Origin: Streptomyces gossypii | GTDB lineage: Bacteria > Actinomycetota > Actinomycetes > Streptomycetales > Streptomycetaceae | Reading direction: 5' to 3' | DNA: 64,000 nucleotides | Assembly: GCF_025165795.1 (NCBI RefSeq) | Contig: NZ_JAJAGO010000001.1 | Coordinates: 186,001-250,000, forward strand | Shown here: piece by piece, positions 25,862-36,983 of the stretch | Position numbering within the stretch: the first letter of the stretch is position 1 | Layout of the letters: the number at the start of each line of letters is the position of its first letter | Notes under the pieces: generated by a model | The model's input: the letters and a program-made list of their open reading frames with translations, nothing else | Database searches by the model: none | What the model was told of the DNA's origin: nothing | Position numbers and translations under genes: made by a program

Positions 25862-27045
25862 TATGCGCGGGTCTCCCTACGGGGCTCGGTGTCCGCCGCG
25901 GTGTCAGCGGCGTCGGCAGCGGCAGCGGCGGTGTGGGCGGCGGCGGTCTCGGCGGTGATGCGCAGGTCCGGGCCCAGCCGGATGGTTTCGGTCACGGTGA
26001 GCCGCAACGCCTGGTCGATGGTGGAGATTCCGGCCGAGCCCAGCACGGCGGGCCCCTCCCCCAGCAGCACGGGGGCGATATAGCCGACGACCCGGTCCAC
26101 GAGCCCCGCCGCCAGGAAGGCTCCGGCGAGCGTGGGCCCGCCTTCCAGCAGCAGGGCGCGCACCCCGCGCCCGTACAGCTCCGCGAGCAGGGCGGGAAGG
26201 GCGAGTCCGGCTCCCTCACGCGGCAGCCGTACCACCTCGGCCAGGGTGTCCAACGGACCAGCGGGGGTGTCCTCCGCGACGGCGATCAGAGTGGGCGCCG
26301 TGCCGTCCAGCACCCGTGCGCCGCGGTGCGTACGGGCCTCGGTGTCGAGCACCACGCGCAGCGGCTGGACGGCTCCCTCCACGCCACGTGCGCTCAGCTG
26401 CGGATCGTCGGTGCGCGCGGTGCCGGAGCCGACCAGCACTGCGTCCGACGCGGCGCGAAGCCGGTGGACGTCGGCCCGGGCCTCGGAGGAGGTGATCCAG
26501 CGGCTGGTGCCGTCGGCTGCGGCACTGCGGCCGTCGAGGGTGGCGGCGTACTTCCAGGTGACATGCGGGCGGTGGTGCCGCACGGCGGTGAGCCAGGCCG
26601 CGTTCACCGACGCCGCCTCCGCGGCGAGGACACCGCCGACGACCTGCACCCCGGCAGCGTTCAGTGCGGCGGCGCCGCCCTTGGCGGCCGGGTCGGGGTC
26701 GGCGACGGCATAGACGACGCGGGCGATTCCGGCGTCGAGCAGGGCCTGCGCGCAGGGCCCGGTGCGGCCGGTGTGGTTGCAGGGCTCCAGGGTGACGACC
26801 GCGGTGCCGCCACGCGCGTCCTCACCGGCTTCGGCCAGTGCGTGGACCTCGGCGTGCGGGCCGCCGGACCGCTGGTGCCAGCCCTCGCCGACCGTACGGC
26901 CGCCTTCGTCCAGGACGACGCAGCCGACGACCGGATTGGGGCTGGTGCTGCCCAGACCGCGGGCCGCGAGGACGAGGGCGCGCCGCATCGCGGCGAGCTC
27001 GGGGGGTGCTGCAGCTCCGGCGGCCACCGGGTCCTCCTGCCTCAT
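25861..27045 (-). CDS. ribD: Bifunctional deaminase-reductase RibD
   Basis: A 394-residue enzyme. The N-terminal deaminase holds zinc ligands His64 (HAEVHAL), Cys89 and Cys98 (PCNHTGRTGPC), with Glu66 as general acid. The C-terminal reductase (about 155-365) has KYAATLDGRSAA and LLEGGPTLAGAFL. The start at 27045 (MRQEDP) is chosen because the homologous core begins soon after. A low-complexity Ala/Thr/Asp tail of about 30 residues ends the protein. It is the first gene of the riboflavin operon, 138 bases after the FMN riboswitch. Confidence 0.92.
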   Translation of the reverse strand: MRQEDPVAAGAAAPPELAAMRRALVLAARGLGSTSPNPVVGCVVLDEGGRTVGEGWHQRSGGPHAEVHALAEAGEDARGGTAVVTLEPCNHTGRTGPCAQALLDAGIARVVYAVADPDPAAKGGAAALNAAGVQVVGGVLAAEAASVNAAWLTAVRHHRPHVTWKYAATLDGRSAAADGTSRWITSSEARADVHRLRAASDAVLVGSGTARTDDPQLSARGVEGAVQPLRVVLDTEARTHRGARVLDGTAPTLIAVAEDTPAGPLDTLAEVVRLPREGAGLALPALLAELYGRGVRALLLEGGPTLAGAFLAAGLVDRVVGYIAPVLLGEGPAVLGSAGISTIDQALRLTVTETIRLGPDLRITAETAAAHTAAAAADAADTAADTEPRRETRA

Positions 27046-27182
27046 CGGGCACGGACTCCGGGGCGCTGCTGCTGTGACGGGCGCGGGATCGGGGACACCG
27101 CCGGTCGGATGTACGGGGCGCCCGGCCCACCACTGGCGGACGGACCGCCTCCATGACGGCGGTGTACCGGTCTCGGCCCGCC

Positions 27183-27309
27183 GCGCACTGCCTCCCATCC
27201 GGACTTTAACCGTCGGTCCAGGAATTACACCTGGTCAACCGGCCGCTGGATGCGGCCGGGTCGCGGACTTTAACCGCCGGTTCGGACTTACACCGACCCC
27301 GGAGTGCGC
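27183..27309 (-). promoter_or_regulatory. FMN riboswitch (RFN element) of the riboflavin operon
   Basis: Read on the minus strand the element starts GCGCACTCCGGGGTCGGTGT, contains AACCGGCGGT, AAGTCCGCGACCC, GTAATTCCTGGACCGACGGT and AAGTCCGGATGGGAG, then AGTGCGC. These are the conserved segments of the FMN aptamer, with outer arms GCGCACT and AGTGCGC closing P1. FMN binding should reduce expression of ribD and the genes behind it. Confidence 0.94.
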
Positions 27310-27509
27310 TGACGTCACTGGTACGTCTACCAGTCTGCCATGAGCTGATCGGCCCGCGCCGGTGAGTGCCTGTGGCCTGGATCACAACTCACCGCAGGCG
27401 CGCAGCCACCCACCAGCCTCTCCTCCCGGTTTCCGCAGACCCCGGCCTGCCGGTCCTCATACAGTGTTCGAGGCGGATTCGAGGATTCGAAGCGGAGAGA
27501 GTGGGGGCG

Positions 27510-28802
27510 ATGCGGCGGAGCGCCGACCAGCAGGGGACCAGGCAGGCGCGCTTGGCCGTCGCCGTGATCTTCGCCACGCACGGGGCGGCGAGCGGCTCGT
27601 TCGCGACGCGCATTCCCTGGCTGCGGGAGCAGCTGGGCCTCAGCCCCGGCTGGCTCGGGCTGGCCCTGGTCTTCATGACGGTGGGCGCCTCGGCGGCCAT
27701 GCCGCTGTCCGCCCGGCTCGCACACCGGTACGGACCACGCCGCTCGCTGCGCGGCCTGTCCCTGCTGTGCTGTACGGGGCTGGTGCTGCCGCCGCTGATG
27801 CCCGGTCTGGGCTGGCTGTGCCTGGGCCTCTTCGTCTTCGGCTGCGGGCTGGGCCTGATGGATGTGGCAATGAACGCGCAGGGAGTGCAGATCGAGGAGC
27901 GCTACGGGCGCTCCGTCATGTCCGGGCTGCACGGGATGTGGAGCGTGGGCACGCTGGTCGGCGGCGCGGGCGGTGCGCTGGCGGCGCATCAGGGGCTGGA
28001 CGCGCGGGTCCATCTGGCGCTCGCCGCGCCCGTGTTGGCGCTGCTCGCGCTTGCGGCGGGCCGGTGGGCGCTGGACCAGCGTGCGCCGGGCACCCGGGAC
28101 GGCGGGGCGACGGCGCGCGTGGACGGGGTGCTGGAGCCCGTCGAGGAGCCGCCGCGTTTCGCGCTTCCCTCCAGGGGTGTGCTGGCCATCGGCGCGATCG
28201 GTTTCTGCGCGGTCTTCGCCGAGGGCGCGTCGATGGACTGGTCGGGGATCTACCTCACGGATGTCACCGGCGCCGATCCCGGTCTCGCCGCCGCCGCGTA
28301 CACGGCGTTCGCCTGCACGATGGCGGTGGCCCGGCTCTCCGGGGACGCGCTGGTGAGCCGGTTCGGCCCGGTGCGGACGGTGCGTGCGGGAGGTGTGCTG
28401 GCGACGGCGGGCGGGCTGCTGGTGGTCGCGGCACGGGTGCCGGCCGCGGCGGTGGCCGGGTACGCGCTGATCGGAGTCGGGATCGCGGTCGTGGTCCCGT
28501 TGTGCTTCGCGGCGGCGGGACGCACCGCGACCGCCGCTCCGGGGCAGGCGATCGCCGGGGTCGCGACGCTGGCGTACGCCTCGGGGCTCGCCGCTCCGGC
28601 GGCGGTCGGCTGGATCGCCGAGGCGACGTCGCTGTCCGTCTCCTTCGGGCTGGTCACTGCGCTGGCTGCGGGGCTGGTCCTGGGTGCAGGCGTGCTGGGT
28701 ACGGGGCCGCCCGCCCCGCCGGTGCGGGGCGCCAGCGGGGAGACGGCCGCCGACACCCCTGCCGAAACCGAAGCGGAAGCCGGGCGGGACCGCCAGGGCT
28801 GA
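27510..28802 (+). CDS. MFS transporter
   Basis: A 430-residue membrane protein with about 12 helices and the MFS loop motif between helices 2 and 3 (ARLAHRYGPRRSLRG). GLMDVAMNAQGVQIEERYG is typical of the group of MFS proteins related to FucP/DHA3-type permeases of actinobacteria. ATG 27510 is preceded by GGGGG; GTG at 27501 is an alternative. It is divergent from the riboflavin operon and shares its upstream region, but nothing ties its substrate to riboflavin. The C-terminal 35 residues are Pro/Ala/Glu-rich. Confidence 0.75.
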   Translation: MRRSADQQGTRQARLAVAVIFATHGAASGSFATRIPWLREQLGLSPGWLGLALVFMTVGASAAMPLSARLAHRYGPRRSLRGLSLLCCTGLVLPPLMPGLGWLCLGLFVFGCGLGLMDVAMNAQGVQIEERYGRSVMSGLHGMWSVGTLVGGAGGALAAHQGLDARVHLALAAPVLALLALAAGRWALDQRAPGTRDGGATARVDGVLEPVEEPPRFALPSRGVLAIGAIGFCAVFAEGASMDWSGIYLTDVTGADPGLAAAAYTAFACTMAVARLSGDALVSRFGPVRTVRAGGVLATAGGLLVVAARVPAAAVAGYALIGVGIAVVVPLCFAAAGRTATAAPGQAIAGVATLAYASGLAAPAAVGWIAEATSLSVSFGLVTALAAGLVLGAGVLGTGPPAPPVRGASGETAADTPAETEAEAGRDRQG

Positions 28803-28894
28803 CCCGCCCGGCACCGCCGGCCCGCACCCCCGAAGGCGCCCCGGCATCTGGGCGGGGAGACCCTGCCCGGGTCCGGACCCGCGCAGCGGCACGT

Positions 28895-30622
28895 TCAGTC
28901 GTCGGGCAGCTCGACCGGCGCGATCTGGTCGAAGACGTCGCCAGGGCCCGGGTTGGAAGGATCCGTGGCGCCGCCGAGGTGGTGCATCACGCCCCACACC
29001 GCGTTGAGCGCGGTCTGCACCGCCCCCTCCGCCCAGCCCGCCGTCCAGGAGATGTCGTCGCCCGCAAGGAAGAGACCGCGCCTGCCGGGCGGCAGGTCAC
29101 GCTGCATGAAGTGGGTGAACAGGCGGCGCTGGTAGCGGTAGTGGCCGGGCAGGTTGGCCTTGAAGGCGCCCATGAACCACGGCTCGTTCTCCCAGGAGAC
29201 GGTGACCGGGTCGCCGGTGATGTGCTTGCGGATGTCCACGCCGGGATAGATCTCGCGGAGCGACTTGAGCATCACCTCCAGCCGTTCACCGGCGCTCAGC
29301 GGGAGCCACTTGAGGCTGTCGTCGCACCAGGTGTAGGAGAGGCAGATGACGGCGGGCCGGTCGGGGCCGTCCTCCAGCAGATAGGTCCCCCGGGTCATCC
29401 GGTCGGTGAGGGTCATGCTCATCACGTCCCGGCCGGTCGGTTCGCCCCGGTCGTCCACTGCCTCGTCGCGCCAGAACGGCCGGTCGACGGGGACGAACAG
29501 CTTGGAGGACTCCATGTAGTGGGTGCGCTCCACCGCCGTCCAGTGGTCGATGGGCAGCAGTTCGTCCCCGCAGTCGATCCTGCTGAGCAGCAGCCAGGAC
29601 TGTGCGGTGAACACGGCTGCCCGGTAGGTGCGTACGGCTCCGCCCGCGTCGGTCACGGTGATCCGGTCGCTCTCCGCGTGCTCGCCGGCGGTGCGGTGCA
29701 GCCGGGTGACGGCGGGCCGGGGCTGTCCGTCGGCGTGCAGCGAGGCGAGCGAGGTGCCGTGCGGCCAGTGCAGGATCTTCTGCGGCTCCCGCTCCCACAG
29801 GCGCAGCGGCAGTTGCTGGCTGCCGCCGGCGATGCCCTGGTGTTCGTCGTCCGCCCCGGTGTAGACGACGCGCAGGATCTCCAGGATGGAGTTGGGGAAG
29901 TCGGTGTCCCAGCCGCCGGTGCCGAACCCGACCTGGCCGAAGATCTCGCGGTGGCGGAAGGAGGAGAAGGACGGCGCGTCGCACAGGAAGCCGTAGAAGG
30001 TCTGGTTGTCGAGCTTTTCGACGAGCCGCGCCCAGATCTCGCGGATGCGCGGCACGTCGCGCTCCCGGATCGCCTGCTGCATGTCCGAGAAGTCGGCGCC
30101 CTCCTCCAGACAGGCGTTCCAGGCGTCCATCACCTGGTGGTAGACGCCGGGCAGGTCTTCGAGCGTACGGGCGTAGTGCGACTCGCCCTTGAGGTCGACG
30201 ACAGTGGAAGGGGTCTCTGGCGCCAGCGGGTTGGGGAAGGGCTCCATCCGCAACTTTGCCAGGTCCACGTAGTGCTGGAAGGCGGTGGAGGAGGGCGGGA
30301 AGCGCATGGCGCCCATCTCCGCCGTGAGGCCGGGGTCGCCGCCCTCGAAGGTGGCGGTGCGCAGCCGTCCGCCGATCTGGTCCGCCTCGTACACGACGGG
30401 CCGCAGGCCCATCTTCATCAGCTCGTAGGCGGTGACGATTCCGGAGAGGCCGCCGCCGATCACCGCGACCTCGGTGCCGTGCTCGGTGGCCGGGACGGAG
30501 CCGATGCCTGCCGGGTGGGCGAGGAAGTCGTCGTAGGCGAACGGGAAGTCCGGGCCGAACATGGTCAGCGGGCGCTGCCCGGTGTGGACGGCGTGGACGG
30601 CGGTGGGCACCGTGGACGTCAT
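28895..30622 (-). CDS. Flavin monoamine oxidase / amino-acid monooxygenase family
   Basis: A 575-residue FAD enzyme. ATG 30622 follows AAGGAG and overlaps the nitrilase stop by four bases. FAD-binding VAVIGGGLSGIVTAYELMK lies at about residues 50-68, with the GG-doublet motif IGGRLRT soon after. The C-terminal FAD segment is FLAGDDISWTAGWAEGAVQT. It resembles L-amino-acid oxidases and the tryptophan or phenylalanine 2-monooxygenases that turn amino acids into amides. Pairing with a nitrilase-fold amidase supports an amino acid to amide to acid route. Substrate not determined. Confidence 0.8.
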   Translation of the reverse strand: MTSTVPTAVHAVHTGQRPLTMFGPDFPFAYDDFLAHPAGIGSVPATEHGTEVAVIGGGLSGIVTAYELMKMGLRPVVYEADQIGGRLRTATFEGGDPGLTAEMGAMRFPPSSTAFQHYVDLAKLRMEPFPNPLAPETPSTVVDLKGESHYARTLEDLPGVYHQVMDAWNACLEEGADFSDMQQAIRERDVPRIREIWARLVEKLDNQTFYGFLCDAPSFSSFRHREIFGQVGFGTGGWDTDFPNSILEILRVVYTGADDEHQGIAGGSQQLPLRLWEREPQKILHWPHGTSLASLHADGQPRPAVTRLHRTAGEHAESDRITVTDAGGAVRTYRAAVFTAQSWLLLSRIDCGDELLPIDHWTAVERTHYMESSKLFVPVDRPFWRDEAVDDRGEPTGRDVMSMTLTDRMTRGTYLLEDGPDRPAVICLSYTWCDDSLKWLPLSAGERLEVMLKSLREIYPGVDIRKHITGDPVTVSWENEPWFMGAFKANLPGHYRYQRRLFTHFMQRDLPPGRRGLFLAGDDISWTAGWAEGAVQTALNAVWGVMHHLGGATDPSNPGPGDVFDQIAPVELPDD

Positions 30623-31437
30623 CGGCGCGGTTCTCCTTGCGGGTGGTCGTGGTAGAGCTCGGGGCGTCGGTCGGTGAGATAGGGGTTCGCGGCGCGGGAG
30701 GCGGCCTGGTGGGCGGGATCGGCGTCGGCGGCGACCAGTTCCTCGCCCGTGCCCGCGCTGGTGCGTACGGTCCCGTCGGGCGCCACCAGACGGCTGAGGC
30801 CGGTGAAGCTGAACTCGCCCTCCGGGCCGCAGCGGTTGGCGTAGGCGATGTAGAGCTGGCTCTCCAGAGCGCGGGCCGGCAGCACCGCCTGCGCGACGAT
30901 CTCGTACGGGCGCATCAGCGCGGTCGGGACCAGCAGCAGTTCGGTGCCGGCGAGTGCGTGGGCACGGACGGCCTCGGGGAATTCCACGTCGTAGCAGATC
31001 AGCAGGCCGATCCGGAATCCGTGCAGCTCGGCCTGCACGACGAGTTGATCGCCCGGGGTGAACCAGGCCCGCTCGTAGCCGCCGTAGAGGTGCGTCTTGC
31101 GGTAGTTGGCCAGCCGGGTGCCGTCGGGGCCGATCAGCTGGACGGAGTTGTACAGCGCCCGGCCACTGCGCTCCGGGTATCCGTAAGCGAGGGCGATTCC
31201 GTGCTCGGCCGCGATGCGGGCGGCGGCGCGGGCCCCGGGCCCCGAGGCGTCCTCGGCGAGTTCCGGAAGCCGGTCGCCGAGGGCGTATCCGGTGAGGTAC
31301 AGCTCGGAGGCGACCAGCAGCCGGGCGCCGTCGGCGGCGGCACGGCGGGCCGCGCCGTCGAGGGCGGTGAGGGCGGCGCCGGTGGTGGCGGGGACGCCGC
31401 CGGGCCCTTGGTACAGCGCGGTGCGCAACGGCGGCAT
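30619..31437 (-). CDS. Nitrilase-fold carbon-nitrogen hydrolase
   Basis: A 272-residue protein. The start at 31437 has GAGG five bases upstream; ATGs at 31461 and 31473 lack a ribosome site. The catalytic triad is visible as Glu45 (SELYLTGY), Lys114 (YRKTHLYG) and Cys148 (LLICYDVEFPE). Members hydrolyse amides or nitriles to acids. Translational overlap with the amine oxidase suggests it acts on the amide that enzyme would make. Confidence 0.85.
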   Translation of the reverse strand: MPPLRTALYQGPGGVPATTGAALTALDGAARRAAADGARLLVASELYLTGYALGDRLPELAEDASGPGARAAARIAAEHGIALAYGYPERSGRALYNSVQLIGPDGTRLANYRKTHLYGGYERAWFTPGDQLVVQAELHGFRIGLLICYDVEFPEAVRAHALAGTELLLVPTALMRPYEIVAQAVLPARALESQLYIAYANRCGPEGEFSFTGLSRLVAPDGTVRTSAGTGEELVAADADPAHQAASRAANPYLTDRRPELYHDHPQGEPRR

Positions 31438-31772
31438 GGAACCTCGTGAACTGGGCGTCATGGAGCTGGGCATTCGGACGTGCGGGGAACGATCCGACGC
31501 TACGTTCGCCGGTGCACACCGGACAAGACCGCTCTGTTGCGCGTCGGCGTGCGATTCGTTGCGCAGGGATTGAGGAATGCGAAGATTCGTTGCGCGGCTC
31601 CGCGGGAGTGGCCGGAGCGGCGCGTGCAGCTGCTCACCCGAACGGTCTGCGACACGGTGCGATGGGTACGCTGCCCCGGTGCGTGAGCGCGGCACCCGAC
31701 GAACGGGTGCCGCGGAGCGGCTTCGAGGTGGTGCCCTTCGAGCTGGCCCCGTGATCCAGTGCCGTGCAGCGG
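31438..31772. other. Intergenic region between the AsnC-type gene and the nitrilase gene
   Basis: No gene. It contains the repeats at 31553-31595, a plausible regulator-binding region upstream of the nitrilase-oxidase pair. Confidence 0.5.
31553..31595. repeat. Direct repeats, possible AsnC-type operator
   Basis: GATTCGTTGCGC occurs at 31553-31564 and again at 31584-31595, 31 bases apart (three helical turns). A partial third copy, GTTGCGCG, lies near 31536. The position upstream of the nitrilase gene fits a Lrp/AsnC-type regulatory site. Confidence 0.45.
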
Positions 31773-32231
31773 TCAGCCGGGCGGGCCCGCGGAGTAGCGG
31801 CGCAGCAGTGGTGAGAGCACGAGCACCGACTTGGTGCGCTCGACGAAGGGCTCGCCCGCGATGCGCTCCAGCACCCGTTCGAAATGGCGCATGTCGGAGG
31901 CGAAGACCTGCACGACGGCGTCCGCGTCGCCGGTGACGGTGGAGGCCGAGGCGACCTCCGGGTAGTGCGACAGCGCGCGGCGGATGTCACCGGGTGCGGT
32001 GTTGGAGCGGCAGTACATCTCGACGAAGCCCTCGGTCTGCCAGCCGAGCGCCGCCGGGTCGACGCGGACGGTGAAGCCGGTGATGGCCCCCTCCGCCCGC
32101 AGCCGGTCCACCCGGCGCTTGACGGCCGGTGCGGAGAGACCGACCTCGGTGCCGATGTCCGCGTAGCTGCGGCGGGCGTCCTCGGCGAGGACGTGGACGA
32201 TGCGTTCGTCGAGTTCGTTCAGATGTCGCAC
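31773..32231 (-). CDS. Lrp/AsnC-family transcriptional regulator
   Basis: A 152-residue protein. The N-terminal winged helix reads LDERIVHVLAEDARRSYADI, then LSAPAVKRRVDRL; the C-terminal RAM domain for effector binding includes VTGDADAVVQVFA. The start is GTG at 32231. It lies upstream of the nitrilase and amine-oxidase genes in the same direction, so it is the likely local regulator, probably sensing an amino acid. Confidence 0.87.
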   Translation of the reverse strand: MRHLNELDERIVHVLAEDARRSYADIGTEVGLSAPAVKRRVDRLRAEGAITGFTVRVDPAALGWQTEGFVEMYCRSNTAPGDIRRALSHYPEVASASTVTGDADAVVQVFASDMRHFERVLERIAGEPFVERTKSVLVLSPLLRRYSAGPPG

Positions 32232-32271
32232 TGCGGGCGGTTCACTTCTCTGCGTGGGCCGGGCGGGGGCG

Positions 32272-32313
32272 GCGGCGGAAGCCGTGTCCGAAGTAGAACA
32301 CGGCTTCCGCCGC
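32272..32313 (-). terminator. Strong hairpin terminator after the methyltransferase gene
   Basis: GCGGCGGAAGCCGTGT and ACACGGCTTCCGCCGC pair perfectly over 16 bp around a 10-base loop. It lies between the methyltransferase stop and the AsnC start. Confidence 0.8.
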
Positions 32314-32394
32314 CCTTCCGGACGGCGCAGACGGAACGGCGCAGGTCGAACGGGTCAGGCGGATGGATCAGGCGGACGGATCAGGCGAAACCGC

Positions 32395-33102
32395 TCACCC
32401 CGGCACCGCCCGCACCCAGGTCCGGTCCTCGGTGAGCCAGCGGTCGACGGCGAGCCCCGCCTCGGCCAGCGCTTCTTCCACCTCCTGTTGGGAAAGGCGG
32501 TGGGAGAGGAAGGTCTGACTCCAGGCGGCGTCCTCGAAGACGTACTCCATCCGGGTGCGCCGGGCCCCGTCCTCCAACCGCTCCCGGGAGGCCAGCCGGA
32601 TGGTCATCCCATCCCGCTCCCACTCGGTGCCGGGTTCCACTTCGGTGTGCCATGCCCCCTCGCACTGGACGAGGACGCAGCCTCCGTCCGCGACATGATG
32701 CGCACAGGTGCGCAGCAGTTCGGCGCGCAGGGCGGGGTCGGCGGTGTTGACGAGGAACGACGTCAGGGTGACGACGTCGAACCGGGCGGCCAGCCGGAGG
32801 CCCTCGATGGCGGAGCAGACCGTGGGGGTGTCCTGGATCTGCGCCAGCATGGCGGCGGACTCGTCGACGGCCGTGACCCGGAAGCCCTTCTCCCGCAGCG
32901 GGCGGGTCATCCGGCCCGCGCCCGCTCCGAGTTCCAGGATCGTCGCGCCGGACGGCACGGCCGCCTCGATGATCTCCGGTTCGCCGTTCGTGGCCAGCCG
33001 GGCCCACATCCGGACGGCGCAGCCGTCCGGGGTGATCTCTCCCGGCCCGGTGCCCGCGTGCTCTTTCTCTCTCAGCGTTTCGCTCAGCGATGCGTCAGTC
33101 AT
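32395..33102 (-). CDS. Class I SAM-dependent methyltransferase
   Basis: A 235-residue protein. The SAM-binding motif I is ILELGAGAGRMTRPL near residue 55, then VTAVDESAAML as motif II and FDVVTLTSFLVN as the post-motif region. ATG 33102 follows GATGGGG. No substrate-specific domain is visible and neighbours give no clue; small-molecule methylation is a fair guess. Confidence 0.75.
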   Translation of the reverse strand: MTDASLSETLREKEHAGTGPGEITPDGCAVRMWARLATNGEPEIIEAAVPSGATILELGAGAGRMTRPLREKGFRVTAVDESAAMLAQIQDTPTVCSAIEGLRLAARFDVVTLTSFLVNTADPALRAELLRTCAHHVADGGCVLVQCEGAWHTEVEPGTEWERDGMTIRLASRERLEDGARRTRMEYVFEDAAWSQTFLSHRLSQQEVEEALAEAGLAVDRWLTEDRTWVRAVPG

Positions 33103-33212
33103 CGCCCCATCGCAGCACCCGCACGGCACCACGCGAAGACTTTCGGGAGAGCGCGAAAGTCCGCCCACGCGGTGCCGTACAGCCAGGGGCCGGTGCCGCT
33201 CGCCGCTCGCCG

Positions 33213-35375
<2,163 letters not shown>

Positions 35376-36983
35376 ATGTCACATCCGCCTCAGCCGCCGT
35401 CCGGCCCGCAGCAACCGCCTCCGGGCGGCGCGGGGGCACCGCAGTGGCCGCCCGGCCAGCCGTACGCACCACAGGGTCACGGCTATCCCGTGCCGGGACC
35501 CCCGCCCGGGAACGGAATGCCCGGCCCCCCGCCCGGTGGCGGAATGCCGGGTCCCCCGCCCGGTGGCGGAATGCCGGGGAGTGGCGGCGGGCGGGGCAGC
35601 CGCGGCGGCGGACGCCGCCAGGACCGCCGTAAGCAGAAGTCACGTCTCGGCGTGGTCGTCGCCGCGGCCGTCGCGGGCGTACTGGTGATCGGCGGTGGCG
35701 TCTGGTTCGTCACCGGCGGAGACGAGGGCGAAGAGGGCGGAGACTCGGCGTCCGGACCCGCCGAGGCTGAGGTCCTGCACAAGGTCCCGATGCCGAAGGT
35801 CAACGACGAGACCGGCGCCATGGGCATGTGGACGACGGACAAGAACTTCGTCAAGTCGGGCGTCAAGGAGATCGTCGGCTATCCGCTGGACGGCGGAAAG
35901 GCCGCCTGGAAGATCCCGCTCGGCGGCGACGTCTGCTGGTCCTCGCAGACCGTCACCAAGGAGGGCCGGGTCGCGGTCCTTTTCGAGGACGGCAAGCAGG
36001 CCGACCCCGAGTGCACCGAGGTCGGCCTCGTCGACGTACAGAAGGGGAAGCTGCTCTGGAAGAAGCAGGCGGTGGACTCGTGGGGCGACACCATGGACTT
36101 CGACGAGGTGACCATCGGGGGCAGCACGATCGCAGCCGGAGGCACCAGCGGCGGCGCCGCATGGTCGTCCGAGGGCAAGGAACTGTGGAAGCCCGGTGAT
36201 GACGACAAGTGCGATGACAACGGCTATGCGGGCGGCGAGAAGAAGCTGGTGGTCGTGCGCGAATGCGGTGACGCCGATCCGCCGAAGCTGCAGGTGGACA
36301 CGCTCGATCCCGAAACGGGCACCGCCACCTCCAGCTACCAGCTGCCCCCGGGCCCGGAGTACGTCCATGTGGCGTCCACGGATCCGCTGGTCTTCGGCAT
36401 CGACACCGGCGACGCGGAGCCCGGAATCAGCGTCACGGACTTCATGACCGTCGATGACAGCGGCGCGCAGGGAAAACTGCTCAGCAAGATCGACGTCCTG
36501 GCCGACGCGTACGAGGGCGACTGCCCGGCGACAAGCGTGGAGGGCTGCACGGAACTGATCGTCGCCAAGTCGACCGGCACGCTCTATCTGGGATCGGACA
36601 AAACTCCGGACGATCAGTACGACATAGGTAACAAGATCGTCGCCTTCGACCTGAAGTCGGGGAAGAAGAAGGGAAGCACCGAACTCGAGGAAGGTGTCGC
36701 ACTGGTGCCGCTCGAACTCGACAAGAAGGGCTCCGTACTCGCCTACCAGGAGGCAACGACCTCGGAAGGCGGTGGAGTCTGGCGCATCGACCCCGAGTCG
36801 TTCGAGATGACGAAGCTGCAGCAGCATCCGGCCGCCAGCACCGACATGGAGTCGAGCTTCAGCACGGACCGCAAGCTGCGCTACGCGGGCAAGCGCCTCT
36901 ACGTGGGTGATGACCTGGCACGGAGGCGCTCCAGCGACGTGGACGGCGGCCGTCCGCTGGCCGTGGTCTTCGGCGGCGCCTGA
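35376..36983 (+). CDS. Pro-rich single-pass membrane protein with PQQ-like beta-propeller
   Basis: A 535-residue protein; AGAAGGAG lies just before ATG 35376. Residues 1-85 are proline/glycine-rich with repeats of PGPPPGGGM and a basic patch. One membrane helix (GVVVAAAVAGVLVIGGGVWFV) lies near 92-112. Residues 130-520 are beta-rich with KLLWKKQ-type and AWSSEGKELW-type blades of PQQ-like propellers. The cytoplasmic N-terminus and extracellular propeller topology is inferred. Related Streptomyces proteins have no defined function. Its 3' end overlaps the convergent antiporter gene by 85 bases. Confidence 0.75.
   Translation: MSHPPQPPSGPQQPPPGGAGAPQWPPGQPYAPQGHGYPVPGPPPGNGMPGPPPGGGMPGPPPGGGMPGSGGGRGSRGGGRRQDRRKQKSRLGVVVAAAVAGVLVIGGGVWFVTGGDEGEEGGDSASGPAEAEVLHKVPMPKVNDETGAMGMWTTDKNFVKSGVKEIVGYPLDGGKAAWKIPLGGDVCWSSQTVTKEGRVAVLFEDGKQADPECTEVGLVDVQKGKLLWKKQAVDSWGDTMDFDEVTIGGSTIAAGGTSGGAAWSSEGKELWKPGDDDKCDDNGYAGGEKKLVVVRECGDADPPKLQVDTLDPETGTATSSYQLPPGPEYVHVASTDPLVFGIDTGDAEPGISVTDFMTVDDSGAQGKLLSKIDVLADAYEGDCPATSVEGCTELIVAKSTGTLYLGSDKTPDDQYDIGNKIVAFDLKSGKKKGSTELEEGVALVPLELDKKGSVLAYQEATTSEGGGVWRIDPESFEMTKLQQHPAASTDMESSFSTDRKLRYAGKRLYVGDDLARRRSSDVDGGRPLAVVFGGA

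Noticed and set aside
27362..30655. 1097-codon plus-strand open frame across the MFS and oxidase genes
   Set aside because: It passes through two genes on different strands in the wrong frames and shows no protein family.
32395..33102. Biosynthetic gene cluster around the methyltransferase
   Set aside because: Only one methyltransferase is present, with housekeeping neighbours and no synthase genes.
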